DNA of 64,000 nucleotides from Sinorhizobium americanum (GTDB lineage: Bacteria > Pseudomonadota > Alphaproteobacteria > Rhizobiales > Rhizobiaceae): positions 39,539-103,538 of the forward strand of contig NZ_LNQC01000037.1 in the NCBI RefSeq assembly GCF_001651855.1, read 5' to 3'. The notes under the pieces are model-generated. The model worked only from the letters and a program-made list of their open reading frames with translations, made no database searches and was not told where the DNA came from. Below are positions 34,841 to 45,336 of the stretch, piece after piece; positions within the stretch are counted from its first letter, which is position 1, and every line of letters begins with the position of its first letter. Position numbers and translations under genes: made by a program.

Positions 34841-36663
34841 GGCAGCACGCCCTCCGGGAGGTATTTTGCGAAAAACTCGAGCGCCGCCATCAGCGCGATT
34901 ACCAGCAGCACGACGAGCACGGAGAGCGCCGAGGCGAGATCGGAGGAGCCGCTGTCGTCGAGATTGAAGATCGCCACGCCGAGCGTCTGCGTGCCCGCCG
35001 ACCAGAGCAGCGCCGAAACGGTGAGTTCGTTCGCCGCGATCAGGAAGACGAGGATCACCGAGGCGCCGGCGGCCGGCGCGATTAGCGGCAGCAGCACGTC
35101 GCGCATGCGGCGGAAGAAGCCGGCGCCTGCAAGCCGTGCCGCCTCCTCGAGCGCCGGGTCCATCTGCGTGAACGCGCTCATGACCGGCTTCAGGCTGACG
35201 GCGAGGAAGGAGGAGAAATAGGCGGCGAGGATGATCCAGATCGTGCCGTAGAGCGAGACGCCGACAACCGGCAGCGGTGCGGCGAAAGTAAGGATGAAGG
35301 CGACGGCAAGCACGATACCGGGCAGCGCGTAAGGAATCTCCATCAGGATGGCGAGGAGATTGGCAAGCGCCCCCTCCCGCCGCGTCAGCAGATAGGCGGC
35401 CGGAACGGTGACGACGAGCAACCCGAGGGCGGCGGCGGAAGCGAGGAACAGCGAATTTTTCAGCGCCGTCAGCGTGATGGCCTGGCGGAAGAGAATTTCC
35501 GCATAGGCGCTGAGCGACATGGTGTCGAAAGTGAGCGGCACGCCATAGGCGGGCACCAGCGAGCTTGCGACGAGCGCCAGCAGCGGCGCGACCAGCACCA
35601 GCGCCAGCAGGCTGACGAGCAGCGCCTCGAGAGCGATGCGCCAGCGCCCGAGCGAAAAGGCGGCGCGCGCGCCGGAATGGCCGATCAGGCGATAGTCGCG
35701 GCCGGCAAGCGCGTGCTGCTGCACGAGAAGCCCGGCGGCGGAGATCGCCGCGATCAAGGTCGAGATCAGCGCGATCTCGCCGAAGGTGGCGGCGCCGAAA
35801 CTCGCGAGCCGGCTGAAGATCAGCGTCGGCAAGGTCTCGATCCCGGCGGGAATGCCGAGGATCGCCGGAATGCCGAAATTGCCGATGCCGGAGACGAAGG
35901 CGATCGCGCCGCCGGCGATCAGCCCCGGAGCGCTGAGCGGCAGCACGATGTCGCGAAAGACGCGGAACGGCCCGGCGCCCGAAAGCCGCGCCGCTTCAAT
36001 GCCGTCGCGCGGGCTCGCTGCCAGCCCGGCCTTCAGCGCCAGGAAGACGAGCGGCGCGTGCTGCACGCCAAGGAGCAGCGCGATACCGGAAAGCGAATAG
36101 AGCGGCTGCGGACTGCCGAGCGGCGGCGCCAGCCCGAGGGTCTTCAATAGCGGGCTCGCCGGCCCCGACATTTCCACCCAGGCAAGCGCCGTCACTTGCG
36201 GCGGGATCATCATCGGCAGCATGAAGGCGAAGCTCAAGATGAGCTTGCCGCGAATGTCGGTGAGCGCCAGGGCGAAGGCGAAAAGCGAACCGAGGAAGAG
36301 CGAGACGACCATGCCACCCGTGGCGGTGACAAGCGTATTGCGGAGTGCCGCAAAGGTCGCCGGCTCGAAGATCAGCCGCGCCGCCTCACCGTCGACAAGC
36401 CCGCTCACCCCCGCCCCGGCCAGGCGGGCGAGCGGCAGCACGGAAAGCAAGAGCACCGCACCAAGCACGAAAGGCAGCAGCCAGGCAGGCTCGCCGGACG
36501 GCGCCCGCGGCTTTTGCGGGCGGAAGCCGAACCGCCGCCCTTCCCGGCCGTGGCGCGGCGGCCTCGCCTTGAGGATGCCGCCTTCCGTTGCGTGAGGCAC
36601 CGGTGGCAGTTCGACGCCGCTCAAGGTCCGCGTCAGAGCGGCCGGTAGTTTTCCGGACGTCAT
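34828..36663 (-). CDS. afuB: ABC transporter permease, fused two-domain type (Afu/Fbp)
   Basis: A 611-residue inner-membrane permease from the start at 36663, which has no strong ribosome-binding site, so the exact N-terminus is uncertain. About 60 residues of charged N-terminus precede the first helix. Two homologous six-helix permease halves follow, each with an EAA loop: EAARLSGAGPFRVFRDIVLP in the first and EEAARLAGAGFFRRMRDVLL in the second. A single chain with two halves is the norm for FbpB-type iron transporters. The stop lies inside the ATPase gene start, giving translational coupling. Confidence 0.9.
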   Translation of the reverse strand: MTSGKLPAALTRTLSGVELPPVPHATEGGILKARPPRHGREGRRFGFRPQKPRAPSGEPAWLLPFVLGAVLLLSVLPLARLAGAGVSGLVDGEAARLIFEPATFAALRNTLVTATGGMVVSLFLGSLFAFALALTDIRGKLILSFAFMLPMMIPPQVTALAWVEMSGPASPLLKTLGLAPPLGSPQPLYSLSGIALLLGVQHAPLVFLALKAGLAASPRDGIEAARLSGAGPFRVFRDIVLPLSAPGLIAGGAIAFVSGIGNFGIPAILGIPAGIETLPTLIFSRLASFGAATFGEIALISTLIAAISAAGLLVQQHALAGRDYRLIGHSGARAAFSLGRWRIALEALLVSLLALVLVAPLLALVASSLVPAYGVPLTFDTMSLSAYAEILFRQAITLTALKNSLFLASAAALGLLVVTVPAAYLLTRREGALANLLAILMEIPYALPGIVLAVAFILTFAAPLPVVGVSLYGTIWIILAAYFSSFLAVSLKPVMSAFTQMDPALEEAARLAGAGFFRRMRDVLLPLIAPAAGASVILVFLIAANELTVSALLWSAGTQTLGVAIFNLDDSGSSDLASALSVLVVLLVIALMAALEFFAKYLPEGVLPWRN

Positions 36664-36857
36664 CTGGGGAGGCCGGCTTTCCGCCGCCTCCCCGCCGAAA
36701 AGAAATCGCAGCCGGCCGAAGCGCCCGCGCCTTCGACAGAAGACGCGACGGAGGCTCCAGCAGTTTGGACCCGGCGCTTCCTTCCGCATCCGGCGCTTCG
36801 GCCGAAGCGCGCGCGCCACGGCTGCGGGCGGTCTCGTCCGCTCGCGTCATCAGGCGG

Positions 36858-37838
36858 TCAGTTCGTCCCGAAAATGCCGGAGAAGGTTTTGAGGTCCGCT
36901 TCGGAATTCTTGACCGCCGCGGCGGCATCGAGCGGCAGCACCTTGATCGTCTCGCGGGCCGGATAGCCCTCCGGCAGCGCCACGCCGTTGCGGGCCGGGA
37001 TATAGTCCATCTTCGCCGCAACCTTCTGGCCTTCCTCGGAAAGCAGGAAGTCGACGAATTTCTTCGCCGCATCGACGTTCCTGGCGGTCTTCAAAATGCC
37101 GACCGGCTCGGTGACGGCGGAAACGCCCTCGGCCGGGAAGACGAATTCCACCGGCGCGCCCTTGGCCTTCTCACGGATCGCCATGAAATCGACGAGCATG
37201 CCATATGCCTTCTCGCCGGTCGCCACCGCCTTCAACACGCCGCCATTGCCGCCGGCCGCCGTCGCGCCGTTTCCGGCAAGCGCCTTGTAATAGCCCCAGC
37301 CGAGGCCGGGAATGCCGGCGAGCGTCTCGGCATGGATCAGCGCCGCGCCGGAGGTGAGCGGGCTCGGCATGGTGACGAGGCCCTTGGCCTCAGGCTTGGT
37401 CAGATCCTGCCAGCCTTCCGGCTTCATCCCGGCCGAGGTGTTGTAGACGATGCCGGTGGTGATCATCTTGGTCGAATAATAGGCGCCGTCCGCATCATAG
37501 AGGCCCGCATCGTAGCCCGCCGCCTCCGGCGACTTGTGCGGCAGCAGATGCCCGCCCTCCTTCAGCCGCTGCATCGTCACCGTATCGGCGATCAGCAGCA
37601 CGTCCGCTACCGGATTGCCCGCCTCGATCTCCGCCATCAGCTTGGCCATGATCTTCGTCGTCCCCTCGCGCACCCACTCGACCTCGACGCCGGGATTTGC
37701 CGCCTTGAACGCATCCACCGTCGCCTGCGCATCCTCGTTCGGCTGGCTGGTGTAGAGGATGAGGTTTTCAGCATAAGCCGCGGTGGAAAGAAGACCCGCG
37801 ACCAGCGTGGCGGCAACGGCGGAGAGAAGCGTGTTCAT
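36858..37838 (-). CDS. afuA: ABC transporter solute-binding protein (Afu/Fbp-like)
   Basis: A 326-residue periplasmic binding protein with a 23-residue signal peptide (ending TAAYA) and GAGGGC before ATG 37838. Structure is that of the class-2 binding proteins near FbpA/AfuA: NLILYTSQPNEDAQAT at the mature N-terminus, then VLLIADTVTMQRL. The middle has TKMITTGIVYNT. It lacks an obvious double-Tyr iron site of classical FbpA, although a GAYYSTK pair occurs. Iron(III) as ligand is therefore likely but not certain; related proteins bind phosphonates or thiamine. First gene of the importer operon, 195 nt before the permease start. Confidence 0.88.
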   Translation of the reverse strand: MNTLLSAVAATLVAGLLSTAAYAENLILYTSQPNEDAQATVDAFKAANPGVEVEWVREGTTKIMAKLMAEIEAGNPVADVLLIADTVTMQRLKEGGHLLPHKSPEAAGYDAGLYDADGAYYSTKMITTGIVYNTSAGMKPEGWQDLTKPEAKGLVTMPSPLTSGAALIHAETLAGIPGLGWGYYKALAGNGATAAGGNGGVLKAVATGEKAYGMLVDFMAIREKAKGAPVEFVFPAEGVSAVTEPVGILKTARNVDAAKKFVDFLLSEEGQKVAAKMDYIPARNGVALPEGYPARETIKVLPLDAAAAVKNSEADLKTFSGIFGTN

Positions 37839-38193
37839 GGGGAATTGCCCTCGGTCGGAGAAAGATGGCGCCGAGGGATAGAGCGGGTGTTTTACAGGGG
37901 TGTGACAGGGGGAGTGGGCGAGCGTGGGTCAGCTTTGCGCCAAAAGCGCCCAACGGCACTCGTCCGCTTCGGGCAAGAAGCAGTCATCTCTTCGACTATT
38001 CCCAATACCCGTGTGCCAGCATTGAGATGTCATCGCCGAGTGCCCCTTACATCAGCACTCCGATTTCACGCCCCCTTGACAACCCGCCCTGCCGTATCAA
38101 TCTAAAGTTGCGTGACTTGCCGGGGTGAAAGTGCTCTGATTCCAGCCCATCCGAGAGTGAAAGCCGTCTCAAGCTGTAACGGGGGAACGTTGC
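37839..38193. other. Divergent region, afuA-like and RND adaptor genes
   Basis: About 355 nt between two divergent operons with no gene. Both promoters are expected here. I see no clear Fur-box or TetR-type palindrome that would show how either operon is regulated. Confidence 0.35.
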
Positions 38194-39306
38194 ATGCGTG
38201 GTTCGAGAACTCTGGCTGCCGTCCTTTCCTCAACCCTCCTTGCCGCGCTGTCGATCGCGCCGGCCAGCGCCCAGCAGGCGCCGGCGCCGGCCGTGGTGGT
38301 GGCGCCGGCGGCGATCATGGACTTACGCGAAAGCGCCGACTTCACCGGCAAGGTGGTGGCGATCCAGAAGGTCGGCGTGCGCGCCCGCGTCTCGGGCTTC
38401 CTGGAGAAGGTGAATTTCAAGGAGGGCGACAAGGTGCCGGCCGGCGCGCTGCTCTACGAGGTGGAGGATGGCGCCTACAGGGCGGCGGTGCAGGAGATCG
38501 AGGGCTCGATCGGCGCGGCCGAGGCGACGCGCGAACTGGCGGTGCTCGAGCGCGACCGCGCACAGCGGCTGATCTCCAGCAACACGGTGGCGCAGGCAAC
38601 TGTCGACACCGCCAATGCGCAGGTCAAGAAGGCCGAGGCCGATATCCTGCGGCTTCAGGGCAGCAAGCAGAACGCCGAACTCAATCTCTCCTATACGAAG
38701 ATCGTCGCGCCCTTCGAGGGCGTTGCCGGTCTTTCGAGCGTCGATGTCGGCGCCCTGGTCGGCCCGGATTCGGATGCTCTGGTGACGCTGACCCGGCTCG
38801 ATCCGATCTATGTCGAGTTCCCGGTCTCGACTGCGCTCTTCCTCGAATATCGCCAGCGGGCGCTGCGCGGCGAAATCGGCCGCGACGCCAATGTCGAGCT
38901 GCTGCTGCCGGACGGCACGACCTATCCGAACAAGGGCACCATCAATTTCGTCTCCAGTGACGTCTCGGCAGGCACCGACACGATCACCGTCCGGGCCGAG
39001 TTCGAAAACCCCGACTATCTGCTGCTCGACGGCACGCTGGTCCGGGTCACGCTCGAGCAGACCGACAAGCAGGAGGTGCTGGCGGTGCCGCAGCAGGCGA
39101 TCCAGCGCGACCAGCAGGGCGCCTTCGTGATGGTGGTCGGGGCGGGCTCGAAGGTCGAGCTTCGCCGCGTCGACGTCCAGCGCTCCACCCGCGGCCAGGC
39201 GGTGATCGCCAAGGGGCTGAAAGAGGGCGAGCAGGTCATCACCGACGGCGTCGGCAAGGTGCGTCCCGGCATGACCGTCGACGCCGCACCGGCTGCGGGC
39301 GGCTGA
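38194..39306 (+). CDS. RND efflux periplasmic adaptor (membrane fusion protein)
   Basis: A 370-residue periplasmic adaptor with a signal peptide (ending APASA near residue 26) and GGGGG before ATG 38194. The lipoyl/hairpin region has the usual halves (VGVRARVSGFLEKVNFKEGD and later LSYTKIVAPFEG) around a coiled-coil hairpin at about 95-165. Beta-barrel and membrane-proximal domains complete it. No lipobox Cys is present. It couples the inner-membrane RND pump, whose ATG is 3 nt downstream, to an outer-membrane channel not encoded here. No regulator gene is adjacent. Confidence 0.93.
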   Translation: MRGSRTLAAVLSSTLLAALSIAPASAQQAPAPAVVVAPAAIMDLRESADFTGKVVAIQKVGVRARVSGFLEKVNFKEGDKVPAGALLYEVEDGAYRAAVQEIEGSIGAAEATRELAVLERDRAQRLISSNTVAQATVDTANAQVKKAEADILRLQGSKQNAELNLSYTKIVAPFEGVAGLSSVDVGALVGPDSDALVTLTRLDPIYVEFPVSTALFLEYRQRALRGEIGRDANVELLLPDGTTYPNKGTINFVSSDVSAGTDTITVRAEFENPDYLLLDGTLVRVTLEQTDKQEVLAVPQQAIQRDQQGAFVMVVGAGSKVELRRVDVQRSTRGQAVIAKGLKEGEQVITDGVGKVRPGMTVDAAPAAGG

Positions 39307-39309
39307 GCC

Positions 39310-42300
39310 ATGATCTCGCAAATCTTCATCGATCGCCCGCGCTTCGCCGCGGTCATTTCCATCGTTCTGACGCTGGCCGGCCTGATCGCGCTCACCGCGC
39401 TGCCCGTCGCCCAGTTTCCCGACATCGTGCCGCCGCAGGTGAGCGTCACGGCAAGCTACCCGGGTGCCGGCGCCGAGGTGGTCGAGGCGACCGTCGCCCA
39501 GCCGATTGAAAGCCAGATCGTCGGCGTCGACGACATGCTCTACATGAAATCGACGAGCGGCGCCGACGGCTCCTACACGCTGACGGTGACCTTTGCCGTC
39601 GGCACCGATCCGAACATCGCCACGGTCAACGTGCAGAACCGCGTCTCGCTCGCCGAGGCGAGGCTGCCGTCGGAAGTCAAGCAGACCGGCGTCAGCGTGC
39701 GCAAGAAATCCTCGGCGCTGATGCAGGTGATCGCCATCCACGGCGAGAACGACAGCTTCGACAACCTGTTCCTGTCGAACTACGCCACCATCAATGTGAT
39801 GGATACGATCAAGCGCGTGCCCGGCGTCGGCGATGCCGCGCTGTTCGGTGCGCAGGACTATTCGATGCGGGTGGTGCTCGACATCGATCGGCTGACCAGC
39901 CTCGGCATGACGCCGACCGACGTGATCAATGCGCTGAAGGCGCAGAACATCCAGGCGGCCATCGGCCGCATCGGCGCCCAGCCGATGACCAACGATCCGC
40001 TCTTCCAGCTGAACCTGCAGACCCAGGGGCGGCTCACCGATCCGAAGCAGTTCGAGGACGTCGTGCTGCGGGCCGAGGCGGACGGCTCATTCGTCCGCAT
40101 CCGCGATGTCGCCAGGGTCGAGCTCGGCGCGGCGAGCGCGGATTCGAGCTCCCGCTTCAACGGCAAACCGGTGGCGATGATCGGCACTTACCAGGCGCCG
40201 GGCGCCAATGCGCTGGCCGCTGCCGAGGGCGTGCGCGCGGCGATGGAGCGCCTGTCGCAGGCCTTCCCGGAAGGCCTCACCTACAAGATCTCCTATGACA
40301 CGTCCGAATTCGTTGAGGCGAGCGTCGAGAACGTGGTGCACACGCTCATCGAAGCCTTCGTGCTGGTGATCATCGTCGTCTTCCTGTTTCTCGGCAATTG
40401 GCGCGCGACGCTGATCCCGCTCGTCGCCGTGCCGGTGGCGCTGATCGGCACCTTCGCGGTCATCCTCGCCATGGGCTTCTCGCTCAACACCGTGTCGCTG
40501 CTGGCACTGGTGCTGGCGATCGGCATCGTCGTCGACGACGCGATCGTCGTCGTCGAGAACATCGAGCGTGTCATGGAGGAAAACCCCGGCATGCAGGCGC
40601 CGGAAGCGGCGCGGCTTGCGATGGGCGAAATCACCGGCGCGATCGTCGCCATCACCCTGGTGCTGCTTTCGGTCTTCGTGCCGGTCGCCTTCATCCCGGG
40701 CCTGAGCGGGCAACTGTTCCAGCAATTCGCGGTCGCCGTTTCCGTGTCGATGGTGATCTCCGCCATCAATGCGCTGACGCTCAGTCCGGCGCTCTGCGCG
40801 GTGCTCTTGAAGCCGCATCATGGCGAGAAGCGCGGCATTCTCGGCTGGCTGTCGCGCCGCATCGACAATGGCCGCGACGGCTATGTCTATGTGGCCGAGA
40901 AGATCGCCCGGCGCGCCGTCATCGGCCTCGTCCTGCTCGCCGTCGCGATCGGCGCCAGCGGCTGGCTGTTCCGCGTTGTGCCGACCGGCTTCCTGCCGAG
41001 CGAGGACCAGGGCATGTTCTTCACCGAGGTCCGCCTGCCGGAGGGCGCCTCCTACAACCGTACCGATGCGGCGCTTCGCCAGGTCGAGACCTTCCTCCGT
41101 GGGATCGAGGGCGTGCAGGACGTCACCAGCGTCACCGGCTACAGCTTCCTCGACGGCCTTTCGAAGTCGAACAGCGCCTTCGCCGTCGTCACCATGAAGC
41201 CCTTCGCCGAGCGCGAGGCGCAGTCCGCCTCGGTCGATAGCGCCGTCGCCACCGCCATGGCCAAGGGCACGACGATCCGCGAGGCGCAGGTCTTCGCCTT
41301 CAACCTGCCGCCGATCCTCGGGCTCGGCACCGGCTCCGGCTTCGAATATCAGCTACTCGACCTGCAGGGCCGCTCGGCCGCCGACCTTGCCGCCACCGCT
41401 GGCGGGTTGATCATCGCCGCCAACCAGAACCCGAAGCTCGGGCCCACCTTCACCACCTATTCGGCAAGCTCGCCGCAGCTCTATCTCGATGTCGACCGCG
41501 ACCGGGTGCAGGCGCTCGGCGTCTCGATCAGCGATCTGTTCGCTACGCTGCAGGGCACGCTCGGCTCCTATTACGTCAACGACTTCAACCTGTTCGGCCG
41601 CAGCTGGAAGGTCAACCTGCAGGCGGCACAGGCGGACCGCGACTCCGTCAACGACATCCAGCGCCTGCATGTGCGCAACGCCGCCGGCGGCATGGTGCCG
41701 GTCGCCTCGGTGGCGCGCGTCGACTATATCGTCGGCCCGCAGACGATGGTGCGCTACAACAACAACCGCTCGATCACCTTGAACGGCCAGCCCGCCCCCG
41801 GCGTCTCCTCGGGCGAGGCGCTGCAGGCGATGGCGGCGCTTTCCGCCACCACGCTGCCGCCCGGCTATAGCTACGAATGGACCGGCACGGCGTTGCAGGA
41901 ACTGGAGGCCGCCGGCCAGACGACGGCGATCCTGGCGCTCGCGGTGCTCTTCGCCTATCTCTTCCTGGTGGCGCTTTACGAAAGCTGGACGATCCCGGTG
42001 CCGGTGCTGCTTTCGGTTGCGATCGGCGTTGCCGGCGCTCTGGTCTCGGTGCTGATCGCCGGCCTCTCCTTCGACATCTATGCGCAGATCGGCCTTGTCG
42101 TCCTGATCGCGCTCGCCTCCAAGAATGCGATCCTGATCGTCGAATTCGCCAAGTTCCAGCGGGAGAAAGGCGCCGGCATCGTCGAGGCGGCGGTTCAGGG
42201 CGCCCGCGCCCGCTTCCGCGCGGTGATGATGACGAGCTTCGCCTTCATCGTCGGGCTGATCCCGCTGGTTACCGCCGAAGGCGCCGGCATGCTCAGCCGC

Positions 42301-42546
42301 CGGGCCGTCGGCACCGGCGTCGCCGGCGGCATGCTCGCGGCCTCCCTCATCGGCATCTTCGTCATCCCCGCCCTCTATGTCGTCTTCCAGTGGCTTCGCG
42401 AACGCGGCCACAAGCTCGCCGGCCTATCTGGTGCGCATATCGGTCAGGCCGCGCCGGCCGAAGACGTTCCGGAAGAGGAGCGGGAGCAAGACCGGCGAGC
42501 GCCGGCGACGGCCGCGACCGCCGCCCAGGCGCCGCCCGTGCCCTGA
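39310..42546 (+). CDS. RND efflux transporter (AcrB/HAE1 type)
   Basis: A 1078-residue inner-membrane proton-driven pump. The N-terminal [19 protein letters not shown], the Asp-Asp proton relay in [13 protein letters not shown] (about residues 409-410) and the large periplasmic loops are typical of the hydrophobe/amphiphile efflux family. Its C-terminal 40 residues form an Ala/Pro/Glu-rich cytoplasmic tail longer than usual. It follows the adaptor by 3 nt. Likely exports drugs, detergents, or plant-derived aromatics; the substrate cannot be told from the sequence. Confidence 0.95.
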   Translation: MISQIFIDRPRFAAVISIVLTLAGLIALTALPVAQFPDIVPPQVSVTASYPGAGAEVVEATVAQPIESQIVGVDDMLYMKSTSGADGSYTLTVTFAVGTDPNIATVNVQNRVSLAEARLPSEVKQTGVSVRKKSSALMQVIAIHGENDSFDNLFLSNYATINVMDTIKRVPGVGDAALFGAQDYSMRVVLDIDRLTSLGMTPTDVINALKAQNIQAAIGRIGAQPMTNDPLFQLNLQTQGRLTDPKQFEDVVLRAEADGSFVRIRDVARVELGAASADSSSRFNGKPVAMIGTYQAPGANALAAAEGVRAAMERLSQAFPEGLTYKISYDTSEFVEASVENVVHTLIEAFVLVIIVVFLFLGNWRATLIPLVAVPVALIGTFAVILAMGFSLNTVSLLALVLAIGIVVDDAIVVVENIERVMEENPGMQAPEAARLAMGEITGAIVAITLVLLSVFVPVAFIPGLSGQLFQQFAVAVSVSMVISAINALTLSPALCAVLLKPHHGEKRGILGWLSRRIDNGRDGYVYVAEKIARRAVIGLVLLAVAIGASGWLFRVVPTGFLPSEDQGMFFTEVRLPEGASYNRTDAALRQVETFLRGIEGVQDVTSVTGYSFLDGLSKSNSAFAVVTMKPFAEREAQSASVDSAVATAMAKGTTIREAQVFAFNLPPILGLGTGSGFEYQLLDLQGRSAADLAATAGGLIIAANQNPKLGPTFTTYSASSPQLYLDVDRDRVQALGVSISDLFATLQGTLGSYYVNDFNLFGRSWKVNLQAAQADRDSVNDIQRLHVRNAAGGMVPVASVARVDYIVGPQTMVRYNNNRSITLNGQPAPGVSSGEALQAMAALSATTLPPGYSYEWTGTALQELEAAGQTTAILALAVLFAYLFLVALYESWTIPVPVLLSVAIGVAGALVSVLIAGLSFDIYAQIGLVVLIALASKNAILIVEFAKFQREKGAGIVEAAVQGARARFRAVMMTSFAFIVGLIPLVTAEGAGMLSRRAVGTGVAGGMLAASLIGIFVIPALYVVFQWLRERGHKLAGLSGAHIGQAAPAEDVPEEEREQDRRAPATAATAAQAPPVP

Positions 42547-42555
42547 CGCATCGGC

Positions 42556-42648
42556 CCGAAAATCGGACCCGATTTTCGGAAAGCACGATGCGTCGTCTCA
42601 AAGAGTTACAGCGTCCTTTGTGCGTCCTGAAGGACGCACGGCGCTGTA
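42556..42648. repeat. Double-hairpin intergenic element, possible bidirectional terminator
   Basis: The first hairpin is CCGAAAATCGG-ac-CCGATTTTCGG (42556-42579) within outer GCATCG/CGATGC arms. The second is tacagcg...GTGCGTCC-tgaa-GGACGCAC...cgctgta (42607-42648). The tacagcg/cgctgta ends match the first palindrome of the element at 10816. It lies between the convergent RND pump and methyltransferase genes and could end transcription from both sides. Confidence 0.6.
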
Positions 42649-42658
42649 TCGTCATTCT

Positions 42659-43471
42659 TCAGCGCACCGCCCCGACCACATGGGCCTGGATCGGCCGCTC
42701 GATCATGCCGCTCCCGAAGCGCTTCCTTAGCGCCTCCGCCACCCGCTCCGTTACCGCCGCCAGCGCCGAAGCGTCGCGCTCCTCGATCTCGCTGCGGACG
42801 GGAGTACCTTGGCAGAAGCCGGTCGCGGCATCGGAGGCGGATATCGGGCCGTTCCTCTTCTCGAGCGTTTCGAGCGTGATTTCATGGAAGCCCGCGGCCA
42901 CCAGATCGGCGCGGATGTTTTCCGGATCCGCATAGCCGTGCGGCACGCGGCGCATGAAGCTTGGCGGGTTCTCCTGGAACTGCGCTGCGAGCGCCTCCAC
43001 GGCTGAATGCGCAAGCTCGTTTGCCTCGACCCTGTCCCAAACGTTGAAGAGGAAGCGGCCGCCGGGTTTCAGCACGCGCCGCGCCTCTCCGTAGGCTTTC
43101 ACCCGGTCCGGGAAGAACATTACGCCGAACTGGCAGAGGACGACATCGAAGCTCTCGTCGTCAAAGGGCAGTTCCATGGCGTCCGCCTGCTGCCAGACGA
43201 TCCGCTCGTCGTCGCCGAGCTTCGCATGGGCGACATCCAGCATCGGCTGGTTGAGATCGGTCACGACGAACTGCGCCTCGATATCGAGCTTCGACGCCAG
43301 CATCCGGGTGACGATGCCGGTACCGGCGGCGATTTCAAGCACATCAAGGGGCTTGAGCCGCGCTGCCCGTTCGGCCAAGTCTATCGCATAGGGCTCGAAG
43401 ATCAGCGGCACCATCAGCCGCTCGTAGACCTCGGGTATCGCTCCCGCAAAGACCTTGTCCGCTTCCGCCAT
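42659..43471 (-). CDS. SAM-dependent methyltransferase
   Basis: A 270-residue class I methyltransferase with GGGAGGGG before ATG 43471. Motif I DVLEIAAGTGIVTR binds SAM; VTDLNQPML, QQADAMELPFDDESFDVVLCQ and LKPGGRFLFNVW follow in the UbiE/Methyltransf_11 order. The length is usual for small-molecule methylases. No operon partner; a 2-oxo or quinone substrate is possible but unspecific. It is convergent with the RND pump. Confidence 0.88.
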   Translation of the reverse strand: MAEADKVFAGAIPEVYERLMVPLIFEPYAIDLAERAARLKPLDVLEIAAGTGIVTRMLASKLDIEAQFVVTDLNQPMLDVAHAKLGDDERIVWQQADAMELPFDDESFDVVLCQFGVMFFPDRVKAYGEARRVLKPGGRFLFNVWDRVEANELAHSAVEALAAQFQENPPSFMRRVPHGYADPENIRADLVAAGFHEITLETLEKRNGPISASDAATGFCQGTPVRSEIEERDASALAAVTERVAEALRKRFGSGMIERPIQAHVVGAVR

Positions 43472-43658
43472 CGTCCCCTCCCGCGTCGGTGAGCGGCGCC
43501 CTCCGATGACGCCGCTTTCGCGGGAGTAAGATACAACCTTGCGCCGCATTTCCGAAGCGGTCCGAACGAGACGGTGAATAGCAACATGATTACCGGCTCT
43601 TGCGAGCATTTGCGATCGCCCGACAGATTGCCTCACCCCGCGTCAGGAGTGAGCTACC

Positions 43659-44567
43659 TCATCGATAGCTGGTCGCATCGGCCGGCTTGCCGACCTCCAT
43701 CACCTCGTCCATGTAGCGCCAGCAATCTGGCCGGGAGCCGTCGAGGTCGGTAAAGCCGTAGACCTGGGCGAGCCCTCCGCTTGACAGCGACTGGCCGTTG
43801 AAGCGGGACTTCTCCGGATCGGCGGCAAGCGCCGCGACAGCCCGGCCGACGAAGCGCGGGCTCTCGGAAATGACGAAATGCGGCTGATAGGCCGTGGCGT
43901 CGCGCCAGTTCTCCTCCGTCACCTTGAAGGCCTCGAGCATCATTTCCGAGCGCAGCCAGCCGGGGGTGATCGAGACCGCCGTGGCGCCGTGGGGCTCGAG
44001 ATCCTTGGCATGCGCCCAGGCCATGCGGTTCGCCGAGATCTTGGCGAGGTCGTAGAAGGGCGAAAGCCGGTAGTGATCGGCATTGTATTGCGCCGTGCCG
44101 TCGGTCACCTCGACCAGCAGCCCGCCCGGCCGCTCGATCAGGAGCGGCAGCGCGTAATGGGCGGTGATCAGATGCGTGTCGATCGCCAGCCGCAGGATCT
44201 TCAAGCCGTTTTCGAGATTGTGGTCCCAAACCGGCTTGTTCCATTCAAAGAGCTTCTCGCCGCCCCAGATATCGTTGACGAGAATGTCGAGCCTTCCCTC
44301 CTCGCGCCGAATGCGATCGACGAGCGCCTGCACCGCCGCCGGCTGCAGGTGGTCCACCTGGACGGCGATCCCCTTGCCGCCCGCCGCGGTTGCGAGCTCC
44401 GCCGTTTCCTCGATCGTCTCGGGCCGCTGATATTCCGACGGCTGCGCTCGCGTCGTTCGTCCCGTGACATAGACCGTCGCGCCCGCGGCGCCGAGTTCCA
44501 CCGCAATGCCGCGACCGGCGCCGCGCGTTGCGCCCGCGACGAGCGCCACCTTGCCTTCAAGCGTCAT
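43659..44567 (-). CDS. Short-chain dehydrogenase/reductase
   Basis: A 302-residue SDR with AGGGAGG before ATG 44567. It has the NAD(P)-binding ALVAGATRGAGRGIA motif and the ILVNDIWGG segment (replacing the usual NNAG). A central block contains YDLAKISANRMAW, where Tyr-x3-Lys is the active-site pair. The GRTT stretch after the first strand suggests NADPH. Divergent from a TetR gene with an operator-like palindrome between the two starts, so it is probably TetR-controlled. Substrate unknown. Confidence 0.9.
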   Translation of the reverse strand: MTLEGKVALVAGATRGAGRGIAVELGAAGATVYVTGRTTRAQPSEYQRPETIEETAELATAAGGKGIAVQVDHLQPAAVQALVDRIRREEGRLDILVNDIWGGEKLFEWNKPVWDHNLENGLKILRLAIDTHLITAHYALPLLIERPGGLLVEVTDGTAQYNADHYRLSPFYDLAKISANRMAWAHAKDLEPHGATAVSITPGWLRSEMMLEAFKVTEENWRDATAYQPHFVISESPRFVGRAVAALAADPEKSRFNGQSLSSGGLAQVYGFTDLDGSRPDCWRYMDEVMEVGKPADATSYR

Positions 44568-44614
44568 GTCATCCTCCCTGAGAAATCTTCTGGCCTTGAC
44601 CGGCAGGTGCATAT

Positions 44615-44634
44615 ATAAACGCTTATTCGGTTAT
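44615..44634. promoter_or_regulatory. Operator-like inverted repeat between SDR and TetR genes
   Basis: ATAAACG-N6-CGGTTAT, two 7-nt half sites with one mismatch, sits in the 83-nt AT-rich gap between divergent starts at 44567 and 44651. Position and spacing suit a TetR-family operator controlling both genes. Confidence 0.45.
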
Positions 44635-44650
44635 AAATAAAGGTCAAAAA

Positions 44651-45232
44651 ATGCCGCGCCCCAAAACTCTGCCAAATGAAGAGGTGCTCGAGGCCGCCCT
44701 CAACCTCATGCGCAAGAAGGGGCCGGAAGGCCTGACCTTCGCGGCCCTTTCTGCCGCCTGCGGCCTTTCCCCCTCGACTCTGGTGCAGCGTTTCGAGACC
44801 AAGTCCCGCCTCATCCAAGCGGCCTTGCTGCAGGCCTGGGACCGGCTCGATCGATTAACGGCGGAACTGGCAGCCGCCACGCCGAAGACGCCGGCGGGCG
44901 CCGTCGCGCTGCTCGTCGGGCTCTCCGGCGATTACGGCGGCATCGAAAGCTACGCGGACGATCTCCTGATCCTGCGCGAGGACCTGCGCGACCCGATCCT
45001 GCGCGCCCGCGGCGCCGCCTGGCGCGACGTGCTCTCCGCGGCGCTCGAGGAGCGTTTCACGCGCGTGCCGGCCGCCTCCGCCGGCATCGGGCTGATGATG
45101 GCCGCCCAATGGCAGGGCGCGCTCCTCTGGTGGAGCTTCGATCCGCGCATGCCGGTCACCGATTTCGTCAAGCAAAGTCTCGAGCGCTTCATCACGGCTT
45201 TCGCGGCGGGGCGGGAAACGCATTCGAGCTGA
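44651..45232 (+). CDS. TetR-family transcriptional regulator
   Basis: A 193-residue regulator. Residues 8-55 form the TetR HTH (LNLMRKKGPEGLTFAALSAA, GLSPSTLVQRFETKSRL). The C-terminal ligand domain is hydrophobic and variable, with MMAAQWQGALLWW near residue 150. It is divergent from the SDR gene and probably represses it, with the inducer perhaps being the SDR substrate; this is inference from layout. Confidence 0.88.
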   Translation: MPRPKTLPNEEVLEAALNLMRKKGPEGLTFAALSAACGLSPSTLVQRFETKSRLIQAALLQAWDRLDRLTAELAAATPKTPAGAVALLVGLSGDYGGIESYADDLLILREDLRDPILRARGAAWRDVLSAALEERFTRVPAASAGIGLMMAAQWQGALLWWSFDPRMPVTDFVKQSLERFITAFAAGRETHSS

Positions 45233-45336
45233 CGATGGGAACTTCACGGCGGCTGAATCGCGAAGACTCCCCTTTTCTCTTCGCGCTGGCGCGCTATACT
45301 GATTGCGAAACGCAACCAATCATTATAGGCACGCCC

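Noticed and set aside
38323..39741. A 472-residue minus-strand frame opposite the RND adaptor
   Set aside because: The adaptor and pump on the plus strand have clear motifs and correct spacing; the antisense product is His/Arg/Asp-rich and featureless.
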